From contig JAVLRN010000001.1 in assembly GCA_032821775.1 (NCBI GenBank), positions 3,286,001 to 3,350,000 on the forward strand: a stretch of DNA of 64,000 bases, read 5' to 3'. Each line of letters starts with the position of its first letter. Within the stretch, counting starts at the first letter, position 1. Below are positions 23,497-34,760 of the stretch, piece after piece. The stretch comes from Sanguinoderma infundibulare. Taxonomy: Eukaryota > Basidiomycota > Agaricomycetes > Polyporales > Polyporaceae. Below the pieces are notes generated by a model. It saw only the letters and a program-made list of their open reading frames with translations. It was not told the DNA's origin and searched no databases. A program made the translations under genes and the position numbers.

Positions 23497-25703
23497 ATGG
23501 CTAACGACTACTTCCCGCCCACTCCCCCGCACGACAACACAGACCACGACGAGCCCACCGACGTCGTCAAGATGACCGTTCCTCCCAACGCCGCTGGCAC
23601 ACTGGATGCCCCCAAACGCGTCTCCCTCAAGCTCTCCCACCTCCCTGGCAGGCAGAAGATCAAGCCCGTCTACCCTCGTTCTCCCTCTGTCGTATGTCCA
23701 CACCATTTTCGTGTTCCGCCGCCTTCCGCGACCCATTTTCAATGCATATATGCGCCGGTTTCGCCTAACATACCTCGCCAGATTGATCCCAACAACCCGC
23801 CATGGCCCGCCTACCGTGGCTATCACGAGTGAGTGTACCCAATATGTTTCATATCGTACGCCACATTCAACAATGCTTATTTTCACAGGTACTCGTTCGC
23901 CTACGCGACCATGGGTCAGCGTTTGCCCACCATCCTCGGCAAGGCCATCGAAGACGTCGTCTTGACCCTCAACCAAGAGTACGACGAGGAGCGCATGGTC
24001 GACCTTGTCAAGTGTATCGAGCGCATGGACGCTCTCAAGCAGGAGCTCCAGCAACATGCCAAGCTCCGCCCTATCATCGACGACGGCGAGGCCGACGTCG
24101 CCCTCTGGAACAAGCTGATCGCCAAGTACTTCCAAGGTTAGTATACATCATTCCCTTAACTCTCCTTTGCAGCCTTCGGACGTCCCGTGCGCATCTTCCC
24201 ACTTTTAAGTACCCACGTTTGGGGTGTTGTTCTACCTTTTGCGGTTTCTCTCCGCGTGTCCACTATATTGTTACGTCAACGAACATCCCTAACCATTGTC
24301 AAACTGAATAGGCAAGACGTTCATGAACGCCCCGTGGCTCTTCGCCGAGGCATACAAATACCGTCGTCTGCAAGAGTGCTTCAGCGTCAGCAAGCACTGG
24401 AAGAATTACGATGTCTTCTTCCGCCAGAAGGTTAGTTTTTCCATCTCCTTCTAGATGCCCACGAGCTTACGTGTACCTGCACAGTGCGATACCTTCTCTC
24501 GTTCGAGCGAGGCTGTTTTTGAACTTTCGATGCGGTTTTCCGAGCCCTTCCTCCTCAAGCCGGACTTGAGCCCTGAAGGGAAGCTTGAGGCGGAGCGCCT
24601 CATGTTTTTGGAGCTCACCCAGAGTACGTGTCTGGCTATAATGTAAGGCACCAAGTACAATACTAACCCAGGGCTTCAGTTTGTCTCTGGGGGAACTCGA
24701 CCGACCTCTCGCTCCTCATCAACATGACGGAGGAACAGATCAAGTCGCTCCAATCCACCGGCGGTGCACACCTTGCTGCCACCGAAAAGAACATCCTCGG
24801 AAACGACATGAAGCGTCTATGGGATGCTGTTGTCAATATACGTGCGAACACCGGAGGGCGCGTCGACTTCGTCCTCGATAACGCCGGTTTTGAGTTGTAC
24901 TGCGACTGCGTCTACGGTACATGTTTGGCCCTATACACGTTCCCCACAGTACCCAGCTGATCTGACCTGTGCGCAGCCGACTTCCTCATTCAGAGTGGAC
25001 TCGCCAAGGAGGTGCACTTCCACGGAAAGCGCTACCCCTGGTTCGTCTCGGATGTGACGAAGAAGGACTGGGATTGGCTGCTCAACTCAATGGTGTACGG
25101 TCACCTGTTCCCGAAGGCCACTGATGAAGAGAAGGACAGTCTGCACCGTCTCGGCTTGCGCTGGAAGGTACGCCCACTCGGTTCTACGCCCGGCATTCCG
25201 AGCCATGCTGACGCCTTGCTGCAGCAATACGAGAAGGAAGGGAAGTGGGTGTACGAACAGCACCCCTTCTGGTGCACCGGCTACACGTTCTGGGAGCTCC
25301 ACAACGAGGCACCTGATCTGTTCCTGCACCTCTCGCGCTCCGACCTCGTCTTCTTCAAGGGTGATCTCAACCACCGCAAGCTGACGTACGACTGCGCCGC
25401 GCCTCCCTCCACCGACTTCGAGATCGCCATCGGGCCCATGGCGTCTGCTGCTGGTTCGCCGAAGGTCTGCAGTCTGCGGACGATCAAGAGCGACGTCGTC
25501 GTCGGCCTCGGATCCGAGGGAGATGAGCGCGCTGAGAAGCTCGACAAGGACGAGCCGGGCTGGAAGATCTCGGGCAAATACGTACGTTCTGACTTCTTCT
25601 CATCCTATTGGTATCCTTAGACCTGATCGTGCTCTATAATTTTCGACAGGCCGTCGTACTGTTGTCCGAGGGTCGTCCCGGCGAGAAGGTCATCTTCACG
25701 TGA
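23497..25703 (+). CDS. DUF89 family damage-control phosphatase, ARMT1-like
   Basis: Members are metal-dependent phosphatases acting on damaged sugar phosphates, especially fructose 1-phosphate and related metabolites; the human member is ARMT1. The start at 23497 is preferred because homologous sequence begins there, although the frame is open 34 codons upstream. Eight exons join with canonical borders. The family core is visible: LWGNSTDLSLL, then DFVLDNAGFELYCD (metal and phosphate site, about 24860-24910), and KEVHFHGKRYPWFVSDVT. A later part has FWELHNEAPDLF and SDLVFFKGDLNHRKL, the second conserved block. The protein is about 500 residues with no signal peptide, so it is probably cytosolic. 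Confidence 0.93.
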
Positions 25704-26085
25704 ACGTGTTTGATTCCGGGGGGTTTATACCAATGTACGATATTGGAGTCTGGACTCTATGGCGATCGGTTCGGCGTTTGTCGATACATATGCCTCTCCC
25801 CTCTGCTGTCACTAGCTGTACCTCTCATGCGCATCACCCCTTCGTTTGTATCATACCCTCCCTCCTCTGTACCACCATCATGTAAGCCTTAGCTGTTCCC
25901 ACATACTCTGTCCTAGACCCAGTAATAGATACCTTGTCCACGTGACTTCTCTCATTTGCACGCGAGTAGTTTCTCGAACGCGGGAAGCGACACGCAAACA
26001 GGGAACCCTCCCATGAGGTGGATGAATGTCCGGTGAATGCCAGGAATAAGTTTGAAGTACATTACTTTTGCATGAGGTGCGGAGA

Positions 26086-29000
26086 TCAAGCGGAGACAGC
26101 GATGGCTCTGTCAATGTCCATCGGATGGCTGTCGGCGTCCTCATCATCGTCTCCGAGCTCGCCGAACATGCCGTCGTCCATCTCCGAGAGAAGATGCTCG
26201 ATGACGTAGCTATCCTGTAAGAGCTTCTCCATCCGCGTCAGATGCCGCTCGGTGTATGGAATGAGCGCGTCGATGAGCTCCTTGAGTGCGGTCGCTCCCC
26301 GTCCTTCCGCAGGAGCAGCGACAGCAGTGTCCAGGTCCGAGTCGGAAGTGGCGGCGGCAGTGGTAGCGGCGGCGTTGAAAGTCGCTTCCGCGTCGAACGC
26401 GCGCGCAAGATCGTTCGCGGGTCGCAGCTTGACGACCGCGTGTAGGATGCGCTGCGCGACGGCGCTCGTCTTGGCCCGCGCGTTCCAGTCGCGGACGTAG
26501 CGGAGGAGGCGGGCGAGGTCGGTGAGCGGCAGGGTGCGGAGGACCTCGTCGACGGCGCTGTGGCCCGTGATCGATGATGCAGAGTGGGAAGGGTCTTCTT
26601 CAGCGGAAGAAGAAGACGGGAGGGCCGCAAAGAGGGAGTGGAGGCGGCCGGGCTGGGCCATGCTGAGCGCGAGGAGGATCGCGTTGCGGTAGTCGTGGAG
26701 GGCGAGGTAGTTGGCAAAGTCCTGCTCCCTGAAGGAAGTCGAAATCGAAATCGCGGTCAATATTCCCATGGACGGAACGTTCATGCAAAGGGGGGCGGCG
26801 CCGCTATACGTACTTTTCGACGAGCTCGGCGCGCTGCGTCTCCTTCTCGAGCTGCTCTTCCTCTGTAGAGTCTTGCCAGAATGTGACGACGGAATCGGCA
26901 GCGCCAGAGACGATGGTCGACTCGTCGCTGCTGACGGCGAGAGCCCAAACCTAGAGACAAAACTCGCGTCAATCGTGCGCGAATTCGGGACCAAGGAGAA
27001 ACCGACCTTGTCCTCGTGGTTGTCCATCGTCGCCGCGCACGTCTCGTCCCGGACGTTCCACAGCTTGACCAACCCGTCGCTCGCGCTGCTGATCATCTGC
27101 ATCCCTGCGTTGAGGAAGTCTAGCCGCAGCACAGAGTTCGTGTGGCCCTCGAACGTCTTGACGCACGTAAAGTCGTCCAGGCTCCACAGCTTGACCGTCT
27201 TGTCCCCGCTGCCCGTCGCGAGGACCCGCTCGGCGCGTCCGAACCGGACGCACCAGACGCCCCGCTTGTGGCCTTTGCACGTCCCAAGTAGGCGCAGCTC
27301 TCCGCGCACGCCGGCGCCCGTCGTCACGTACTCGATCTCCCACACCTTCGCGGTGCGATCCTGGGAGCCCGAGACGAGCAGCCGGTCGTTGGGCGCGACA
27401 TCTAGTGAGTTGATGTCTTTGTCGTGCGCCTTGTGCGTCGTCAAGCTCTTGCATTTGGCTACACGCGTCGTCCCCCCTTCGTAGTCGTCCTCGGCTGTGA
27501 GCGGCACAGACGAGAGGTCCCACATCTTGATCGTACGGTCCTGGCTACCAGTGAACATAAACCGCAAGCTATCGCCCGTCCCAGACCCAGAAGCAGATGT
27601 AGAGGTTGAAGGCGCTGTGTCGCCCGAGAACGCCTTCCGTGACATCGCAATCGCGCCCACGCTCTCTGTATGGCCTTCGCATATGGCGACGCAGCGCCAC
27701 TCGGGCACGGTCTGCGCCTCTTCGTTCACCGGCGGGCGAACGGGTGCCCATATGCGCGCCGCGCGGTCCTTGCTGCCGCTCGCGAGCACGCGACCCTGCG
27801 CACCACGGTCCAGACAGAGCACGATCTCCGAGTGACCAGAGATAAGGCGTGCGTCAAGGGACGACGTTGAATAGACTCGGATGAGCGAAGAGTTTGTTGC
27901 GAGCGCTACGTGGGTGTCGGATAGGCGAGAAGGCACGGAGGGGGACGCGTGAAGGGGAAGGTGTGGGGATAGGAAAGTGGCGTCAATGATTTCGTCATTG
28001 AATCCGATGAGTTGGCGACTGAGCGTTTGTGTGGAGAGTGAGTGGAAGAGAACGTTCTGGTCCGCGTGGACGGAGACGATAGTAGACACGGAAGGCACGT
28101 AGCTGAGAGCGTGTGTGAGCGAGCGAGCGCATATAGGCACCGAAGGAAGCAGACGTACATGGCGCCTACAATTTGCCGTTGCTCCTCCTGGTCCTCGTTA
28201 GAGGCGTCGCGTTCCTGACCGAGCGTAAAGAGCACGTTGCCTTCACGCGCATCCCATATCCTAACCAAGCCCCGCTCGCCTCCGGTGTAGAATCGGAGCT
28301 TCCCAGCACCAGACGGCGCGCCTGCAAGATCCTCGTCGGGATGGAGCAGGCCAAGCGCCTCAACACGCTCGAGCACAGGAATGGTCTTGTGAAGGACGGG
28401 AGAGAACTCGGTCTCCTTACCCTTGCCCTTGCTGCTCTTCTTCGCTGGAGACGCCTTGGACGAGATGTCCCAGACAAGCACGACCGAATCTCGGCCTCCG
28501 CTGACGAGCCACTTGCCATCCGGAGAGACATCTAGCCCTCGCGGCACAGACACATGACCCTCCAAAACGGCCTCGGGCTTTGAACCCCCGCTCGCACGCG
28601 CGGCGGCCGCCGAGAGGTCGAATATCCGAATCCGAGTGTCGACGGATGCAGTAACGAGTTGCATTTTTTGCTCCCGGACGACCGACGAGGGGTCGAATGG
28701 ATAGTTGAACGCGAGCGCGCTGACGACGCCTCCGTGACCTTTGAACATATGCGTGACGTACCCGCGCAGGATGTCCCATACCTTCACCACGCCGTCGGCC
28801 GAGCCAGACGCGAGGTAGGTGGAGGTGGGGTCAGACCTGCATACATGCACCGGCGCGTCGTGTGCGCGGGCGACGACCCGGACGGGTTTGACGGGCTTCG
28901 TGTGCGGCGCAAACGAAGACGGGATCTCGTAGATTCTCAGCGAGAGAGAGGACGTGAATAGCAGGAGATGGGAAGCGGACGGTGTGACGCATAGGGATGT

Positions 29001-29324
29001 GATGGACTCGGTGTCCTGTAGTGCGGCACGGGGTCGCGCTCAGCAATCATCGCACTGAGAGGGAGCACCGCGCCACTCACCCCAGCAAAGCGACATATCT
29101 CCACGCCCGCCTTCACGTCCGTGAGCAACGCGTCCTCGCCTACGCAGGTGACGAGCCGTGTTCCATCGGGGGTAACGGCTACGGGCCCGGCTGTGTGCAA
29201 GGGCGCGATAACGCGGCCTTTTTTGAAACTGTGAGCGCAGCATGCGTATCGCAGTTAGCGAGAGATGAGAGAGTAGGAGGACGCGAACATACGCGGACCG
29301 AAGCTTGGGACGGGGTGCTTGCAT
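26086..29324 (-). CDS. UTP13: U3 snoRNP WD40 protein Utp13 (TBL3 homologue)
   Basis: Utp13 is part of the UtpB complex of the small-subunit processome, which handles 18S pre-rRNA in the nucleolus. The first exon is short (MQAPRPKLRSA) and splices across about 29226-29291 to FKKGRVIAPLHTAGP. The protein carries tandem WD40 repeats forming two propellers, with units such as SGSADGVVKVWDI, SGGRDSVVLVWDI, TGSQDRTIKMWDL, SGSQDRTAKVWEI, TGSGDKTVKLWSL and SASDGLVKLWNV. After the propellers (about 26700 and below) comes the helical Utp13 C-terminal domain (LHDYRNAILLALSMAQP, LTDLARLLRYVRDWN, HLTRMEKLLQDSYVIEHLL), and the end is very acidic (DDGMFGELGDDDEDAD). Introns lie near 29068-29085, 28880-29020, 28150, 26955-27005 and 26720-26815. 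Confidence 0.94.
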
Positions 29325-30356
29325 GCCTAGCGTAAGGAGCCAATGCAAGCAAGCGCCTAGCACATTTTCGAGGGTGTGTTTGGTCTTGTTGTGACAGTGC
29401 AAGACCCTCATCCCACTCCTCCCGGCGCCTATCAGTCTTCTGATCGGGGTGGGTGGCTGGAGGGTGAGAACAGAATGAATGGGCTCCCTCTCCCGACAGC
29501 TTCTCGCCTCATCCCCCCGCCACGATGCCCGGAGGGCGTTACGGGATGCGGCGGGTGTGGACGTCCCGTTACCTGACAATCCTGTCGTCGTCAGCGGGGG
29601 AACCGTTCGGAGTTTCAGCGCAGACACGACCCCGGCAGGGCTCACACGGTGACAATGTGTTTGTCGACTGTGGTCTGCACGAAGGGCAGAAGAGAAGCAG
29701 TCTGTGTGCGATCGAAGCCTTGCTATCTTACCGATTTCAAACTTGCAAACAGTTGCGCCACGATTCACGTCACAGGCGGGGAAACAGACCTCAGGACAGG
29801 CACAAGTGTGCGATGTTTGACCATATGTGAAATAAAAAGGGACGGCTAGAATGGGAAGGACGCTACGTGTCAAACGCAGTTTACACTCAGACTCCGTGGG
29901 TGTTTTTCGACAGGGTCGCCAAGATAACTTACCGCAAGGCAACTGAAACCAGACGAAGCAACTAGTGCTTCACCGAGCGCACACACCTTCCCATTCCGGA
30001 CCGGAGCACTTCGCAATGACCGGTCCTCGGAGTAAACCCGAATCAGCTGGGGGGTCCAATGCAAATGTCCAAGGCTTCTACGCTATTCACAAGGTGCATT
30101 GATCGCAGACTATGACGGTAGGCTAGGTACGGGAACCAATACTCCTGGAGGAAAATATGCATAAGTCAGTGAGAGGAACCAGTGCGAATTACAGTCCGGG
30201 TTGCGATCCACTAATGAACCTGCTGGGGAGGACGATGAGCTAGACGTAAGTGTAGATAGATGGTGGGGGGTAAGCAGTCTGACAATGAAGGTGTACGGGT
30301 AACTGCAATCAATGGCCATACGTGATGAAAGCAAGACAAGAAATCGAAAGCGCATG
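29325..30356. other. Intergenic region between the UTP13 start and the forkhead gene stop
   Basis: About 1 kb holding the promoter of UTP13 and the 3' region of the forkhead gene, both read on the minus strand. No credible gene or RNA was seen. Confidence 0.5.
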
Positions 30357-32325
30357 TCAAGTTCGAGAATAGTTGGGTTGCCGTTGGCCCCGCGCCTGCA
30401 TCTCGTACTGCCGAAGCGCCTCCTCGGCTGCCCTCCGCCGCCGCGTTTCTTCGTCAGCGTTCTTCTCCGCCTGTATCCGGCGACGTACCTCCTCCTCGCG
30501 CCTGCTCTCCGCAACCTGCAAAGCAGTCTTCACTTGGATCGCTTCCTTCTGAGAAGCAGCGAGTTGGTCAGACAATCGTAGCGACGCATTCACTGCGTCC
30601 TGCGACTGCCGCTGAAGCCCTGCCATCTCCATCTTCAGCCGCTCGATAGTCGAGTCGGCCTGATCGATAGCAGAATAGCTCGAAAACGCTCCGTGGAGGA
30701 CTGACCTGCCAGTCTGTCCTTGCGACCCTGAATATGTACGATGACTCGATCCCGAGTACGAACTCGAGTTACGGTTGTGCGCCCGAGGGTCGTACTGATA
30801 CGGCGTATCCTCAGAACTCGAGTAGTCGTCCGAGTATTGACCGCCATCGCCATCCTCCCACTCCATGTCGTCATCGTCGTCGTCATCATCATATAACCTG
30901 CGAGAACGCAGCGTAGATGTCTGACTGAATGATCTACTATCCACTGGTCGTAGTTTCGCAACAGTGGAGACAGAGGTTTGAGGATGGGAGTTGGGCCCTG
31001 CGCTCGGAGGCGGATGCGTCGGGGAATGTGATGGAACGTGTGACGGGGGAGGGGGAGGATGCGATTGCTGATGCGGGTAGTGTGCATTTGAATGAGATTG
31101 AGGAGGCGGTTGTGAATGAGCATGCGCATGAGGAGGTTGAGAATGTGGGTGAACCGGCGGAGGCGAATGCCCATATGGAGTTGGTAGCTGTTGCGAGTGT
31201 GGATGAGATGGGGGCAACGCGTGAGGATGAGGAGGGGGCACAGAATGGAGATGCGCATGGGTGTGAGGGTGCGGTGGAGGTTGGGGGTGCATGTGAGACG
31301 GGGGTAGCATGTGCGGATGGGGTGGCTGCATGTGCGGCGACTGGGTATGCACATGAGGATGCTCATGAGGTGGTGGTGGCTGCGACTGAGCATAAGCGTG
31401 CTGGGGAGGATTATGTGGAGAGTCACGGTGCGCCTGAGGATATGGAATGTGAGAGGGAGGTGGAGGTCGCACCGATGTAGAAACAGTACTTGATGAAGAA
31501 GCACCATTTGAGGTCGACATAAATGTGGACGTCATGGATTGTGGCGCGGGAGGTCCGGCAATCGCGGGTGACGGTTGTGCTGGATGGACATGCATGGGGA
31601 TAATGATTGTCGGAAGGACCGGACCCAATGATCCATTCTCTAGAGCATCGAGTTTGTTTGACCTCCCACCTCTCTTCCTCGGACGCTTCGTTCCGGGGGG
31701 TGCTTCGAGATTGACAGTCCAGTACGACCCGAAGCCCGGATCGGACGGCGGACGAGGTTGTCGCTCAAACAAGCGATTCAGGGAGAGATGATGTCGCACG
31801 GATTGCTGAGCAGCTTGTTCAGCGCGGTCCGAAGGCGTGCGTTGTGGAAGGGGGCATGTTCTGAAGCGAACAGAGCACATACCTTCCATGCCGGACCTGC
31901 CGTCTTGTAATATGGATACTTCCTCTCCATGGCCGCATATATCTCCCGAATTGTCAATCGCTTGCGAGGGCTCCCGAGAATGGTGCAGCGCAAAATGACG
32001 GGAAGCGTATGTTGCGGCCGGCCATCCGTATCTGGAAGACACGCGAGGGTATCTGGGCAGTCGGGATGGGGTTCATGCGCACGAATGACGACCTCGGCCC
32101 GTGGAGGTGGTGGCCTCAGCTCAACTGCAGTACTGCTGCTCTCTGAGGTCTTTTCGGTGGGAGAGGTAGCAGCACTGCTTGGGGAGCGGACGGCCTGCAA
32201 CCTGGAGGATAGGAAGGGGAAAGGGTGTGTGAGAGCAGGCGAAGCGTGGCGTTGCGAGGGTGTACGTGCCTGAGCGACGACTCATAGGAGGATTCGGGGT
32301 TGAGGATGTTGTTGAGGCTGGCCAT
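30357..32325 (-). CDS. Forkhead-domain transcription factor with His/Pro-rich region and C-terminal coiled coil
   Basis: The ATG at 32325 opens MASLNNILNPESSYESSLRHV. Introns at about 32203-32262 and 31785-31883 give a forkhead DNA-binding domain: LPVILRCTILGSPRKRLTIR, EIYAAMERKYPYYK, then NSVRHHLSLNRLFERQPR (recognition helix) and the wing GSYWTVNLEAPPGTKRPRKR. The usual KPPYSY opening is replaced by RPQHTLPV, so the first helix is atypical. A long His/Pro/Ser-rich tract follows (about 30990-31480), with dozens of His in HP and PPH units, then a run of eight Asp (about 30870-30893), Tyr/Ser-rich sequence, and a C-terminal coiled coil rich in Glu, Arg and Gln (about 30380-30660) that could dimerise. 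Nuclear localisation is inferred from the KRPRKRGGR cluster. Targets are unknown. Confidence 0.92.
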
Positions 32326-33119
32326 GGGGGAGGGGCGGAGGGGAGGAGGGAGGGGAGGGTGGCCTGGGGCGGCGGACGAGTGTGACGGGGGAGAGGAAAA
32401 GGCAAGAGTAGGCGCACAAGTTGAGCTTGTGGGTCCATGACCCCCACTATCCCTTTGTTTCTCTATTAGATCCGACACCCGATCCAAACAAACGCACAGC
32501 CTTTAATTTGCCAGCAAGCCCCATTGGCCTCCAGTCACACACATGACACCAACTGAAACACATAACACGCCCCCTAACGCACCTCCTTGTATTTTTCCGT
32601 GATTTATGAGGCCACACAAAGGGGATGCCAACGCACCCAAGCCACAACAGCGTTTGATGTGGTTTATCGGACTTCCGCGTGGGCGAGGCACAAATCGGAA
32701 CACGCCCGTAGATACTGATCCAGAAACGATAATCTCCAGGCTCGACTAGGTTATATTGATACTGCGCAACAAGTCGCCGCCTCTAAGCGGCCGCCGTCAA
32801 GCACAACAATCTCACGGAAGACTAAGTATTTGGCCTCCTGGCGGACACAGTACGAGCCTAGTGATAGCCTGTTGCACACACGCGACCAAGTGACCACTTC
32901 GCGATGTGATAAGCCGCTAGGATCGCTTGGTGCGCATCTGTCAACAAGCGCGCTCCGCCCGCGCGGGAGGACTGCAGCTAAGCCTATTCTGGAGATATAC
33001 AGTACACGCACACACGCGCCATCCAATGCAGGGTGATCGACGGGGACAGCGACTAGCTAGCCGCTCCCTGCCGTTAGAACATAAAGTACAACCAGTCCAT
33101 GGTATAACGTGCGCTGCGC
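32326..33119. other. Intergenic region upstream of the forkhead gene
   Basis: About 0.8 kb that must hold the forkhead promoter and the 3' end of the NIPSNAP gene. The frame upstream of the forkhead ATG is open to a TTG, but I see no ATG, so the leader is treated as untranslated. Confidence 0.5.
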
Positions 33120-34394
33120 CTATTTGAGCGGGCTGAACGGCAGAGGTTCAAGAATGATCGAATCCATCAACATGGAGAATTCCGCGGTCTAAGCGGCGCG
33201 CCGGTAACTCAGCAGGTTAATCAATATGTTCCCTTGTGGATCCAAACATACCTTTGACACAGTCTCCGACCAACCATCAAGGGCCCAAGCCCTCTCACGC
33301 AGATCCTTCCGGCTTTGTAGGTCTCTGGTTGAATGAACAGTCAGGGGACACTGAGTGACATGATCAACAAGTATAGCGCAATACAAGTACTTACGGATAC
33401 TGCCACATATGGTGCACCTGGTGCAAACGTCCGACTTGCGAGAACCAGGCTCCTACAGGATCGACGAGCGTCCTACGAGCCTCGATACCCTTACGCCTAC
33501 CAACAGAGGTCAGTCAGCCACAGCCATGAGTCAACAAGAATGATGGCCGAGCGACATACCAAGTCTGTTCCCACTGCAGCAGCGTACCAGGGCGAAGCTG
33601 GTACGTCCGCAACTCGAAGATACCGCCCTCAGCACGCGGAGGAATCGTTGGGAAGAAGGCGAACTCTTGGCAGAGTTGTTGACTACGCGACGTCAAGTAA
33701 GGAATCAACTTGCTGTACGCGTTGAGGTGCTGGAGCCCAAGTTCGTTGCTATGATCGGTGTTTGGAAGACACTGTGCGCTTACCTCCGAGTTCTTGATCT
33801 TTTTGGTCGTCTTGTCGTAACCAGAATAGTTCTCGTACTCCAAGATGTGGTCTGGGTTGAGCATTTGTGGGTACTCTAGGTAGCTCTAGCTGGGGAGATG
33901 ACGTACAGAACACATCCTGCTCGCCAACAACGGTCTCCCAGTTACCAGTCAACTTCACGTTCAACTCCGGGTCATCCTTGATGGCGGTGTAGTATGCCTC
34001 CCTGACGTTGTGTTGAATGCGCGCAAGGAAAGATGTGGGACGACGAAGCTTACGCGGCTTTCTTGTACTCTTTCACCGAGTCGGGCTTGACCCTGTGGAC
34101 TGCAAGCTCTCGTCAGACGAGCAACGTGTATTCCAACATCGCCTTGGCGTACTTTCAAAGCCATGGACATACTTGCCCCGCGCGACGAGCTTGGAATGCT
34201 GCTGTATTTGAACATCACCCTCTTGCTTCGCTTCCGGAGATCCATGCAGCAACGACTACGCGCTCCAGCGTCATCTTCTTGACGCCTGACACAGACAGTA
34301 GCCTTACCTGAACAGAGATCGCCCTCTTGGCCTGGATCTGGACCACTGCCCGGGGGTTCTGCTTTAATGTTTGAGCGCAGAAACGAGCCAACAT
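33120..34394 (-). CDS. NIPSNAP family protein, mitochondrial
   Basis: NIPSNAP proteins carry a ferredoxin-like alpha/beta domain and are associated with mitochondria, where animal members mark damaged organelles for removal. The first exon (MLARFCAQTLKQNPR...AISVQ) is basic, lacks acids and fits a mitochondrial presequence. A 52-base intron follows (GTAAGG...GTAG). Later exons read SLLHGSPEAKQEGDVQIQQ, KLVARGKYVHGFE, the block HRVKPDSVKEYKKAAEAYY, the diagnostic LTGNWETVVGEQDVF and HILEYENYSGYDKT, and FELRTYQLRPGTLLQWEQTW, the second domain of the family. The end is ILEPLPFSPLK, typical of fungal members. At least seven introns interrupt the gene. Its start faces that of the next gene, 366 bases away. 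Confidence 0.93.
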
Positions 34395-34760
34395 GATGAC
34401 GTCGCGTGACTTGCGAGGGACGAAGGGAGAGAAGTGACGAGCAATGTGATGTCAAAGCAGCAGAATTCACGAGCAGCAAGACCAGCCAGGGAACAGACAG
34501 AGACCGTGACGGAGCGAACGGGACGGGTTCAAGGCGGCTGTGGTTTTGAGAGCGTGGTGCAGGCGTGGACGTGGTGTGGGGCAAGCCCACTCGACGGGCG
34601 GGACAACTGCTCCCGCGCACCCCACGTGGCCCGTCCCTTCTTGCGAGACGCCCATCAGTGCTAGTGTGTCGCGGGCGTCGCTCTCGAGCCTCCTGGACCT
34701 CGCTGGTTAACTGGAATACCACTGATCGACGTGTCCGCCTCCAGGCCCTCGCTGGTCGCC
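34395..34760. promoter_or_regulatory. Divergent promoter region of the NIPSNAP and glycosyltransferase-like genes
   Basis: These 366 bases separate two start codons on opposite strands. No TATA box or other named element could be assigned. Confidence 0.45.

Noticed and set aside
30929..31480. Plus-strand open frame of 183 codons inside the forkhead gene
   Set aside because: It reads the complement of the His/Pro-rich tract, so its Glu/Ala/Gly/Val composition comes from the codons of the real gene.
34731..34760. Earlier start at a GTG for the glycosyltransferase-like gene
   Set aside because: Nuclear fungal genes start with ATG; the first ATG in frame is at 34761 and precedes the hydrophobic segment.
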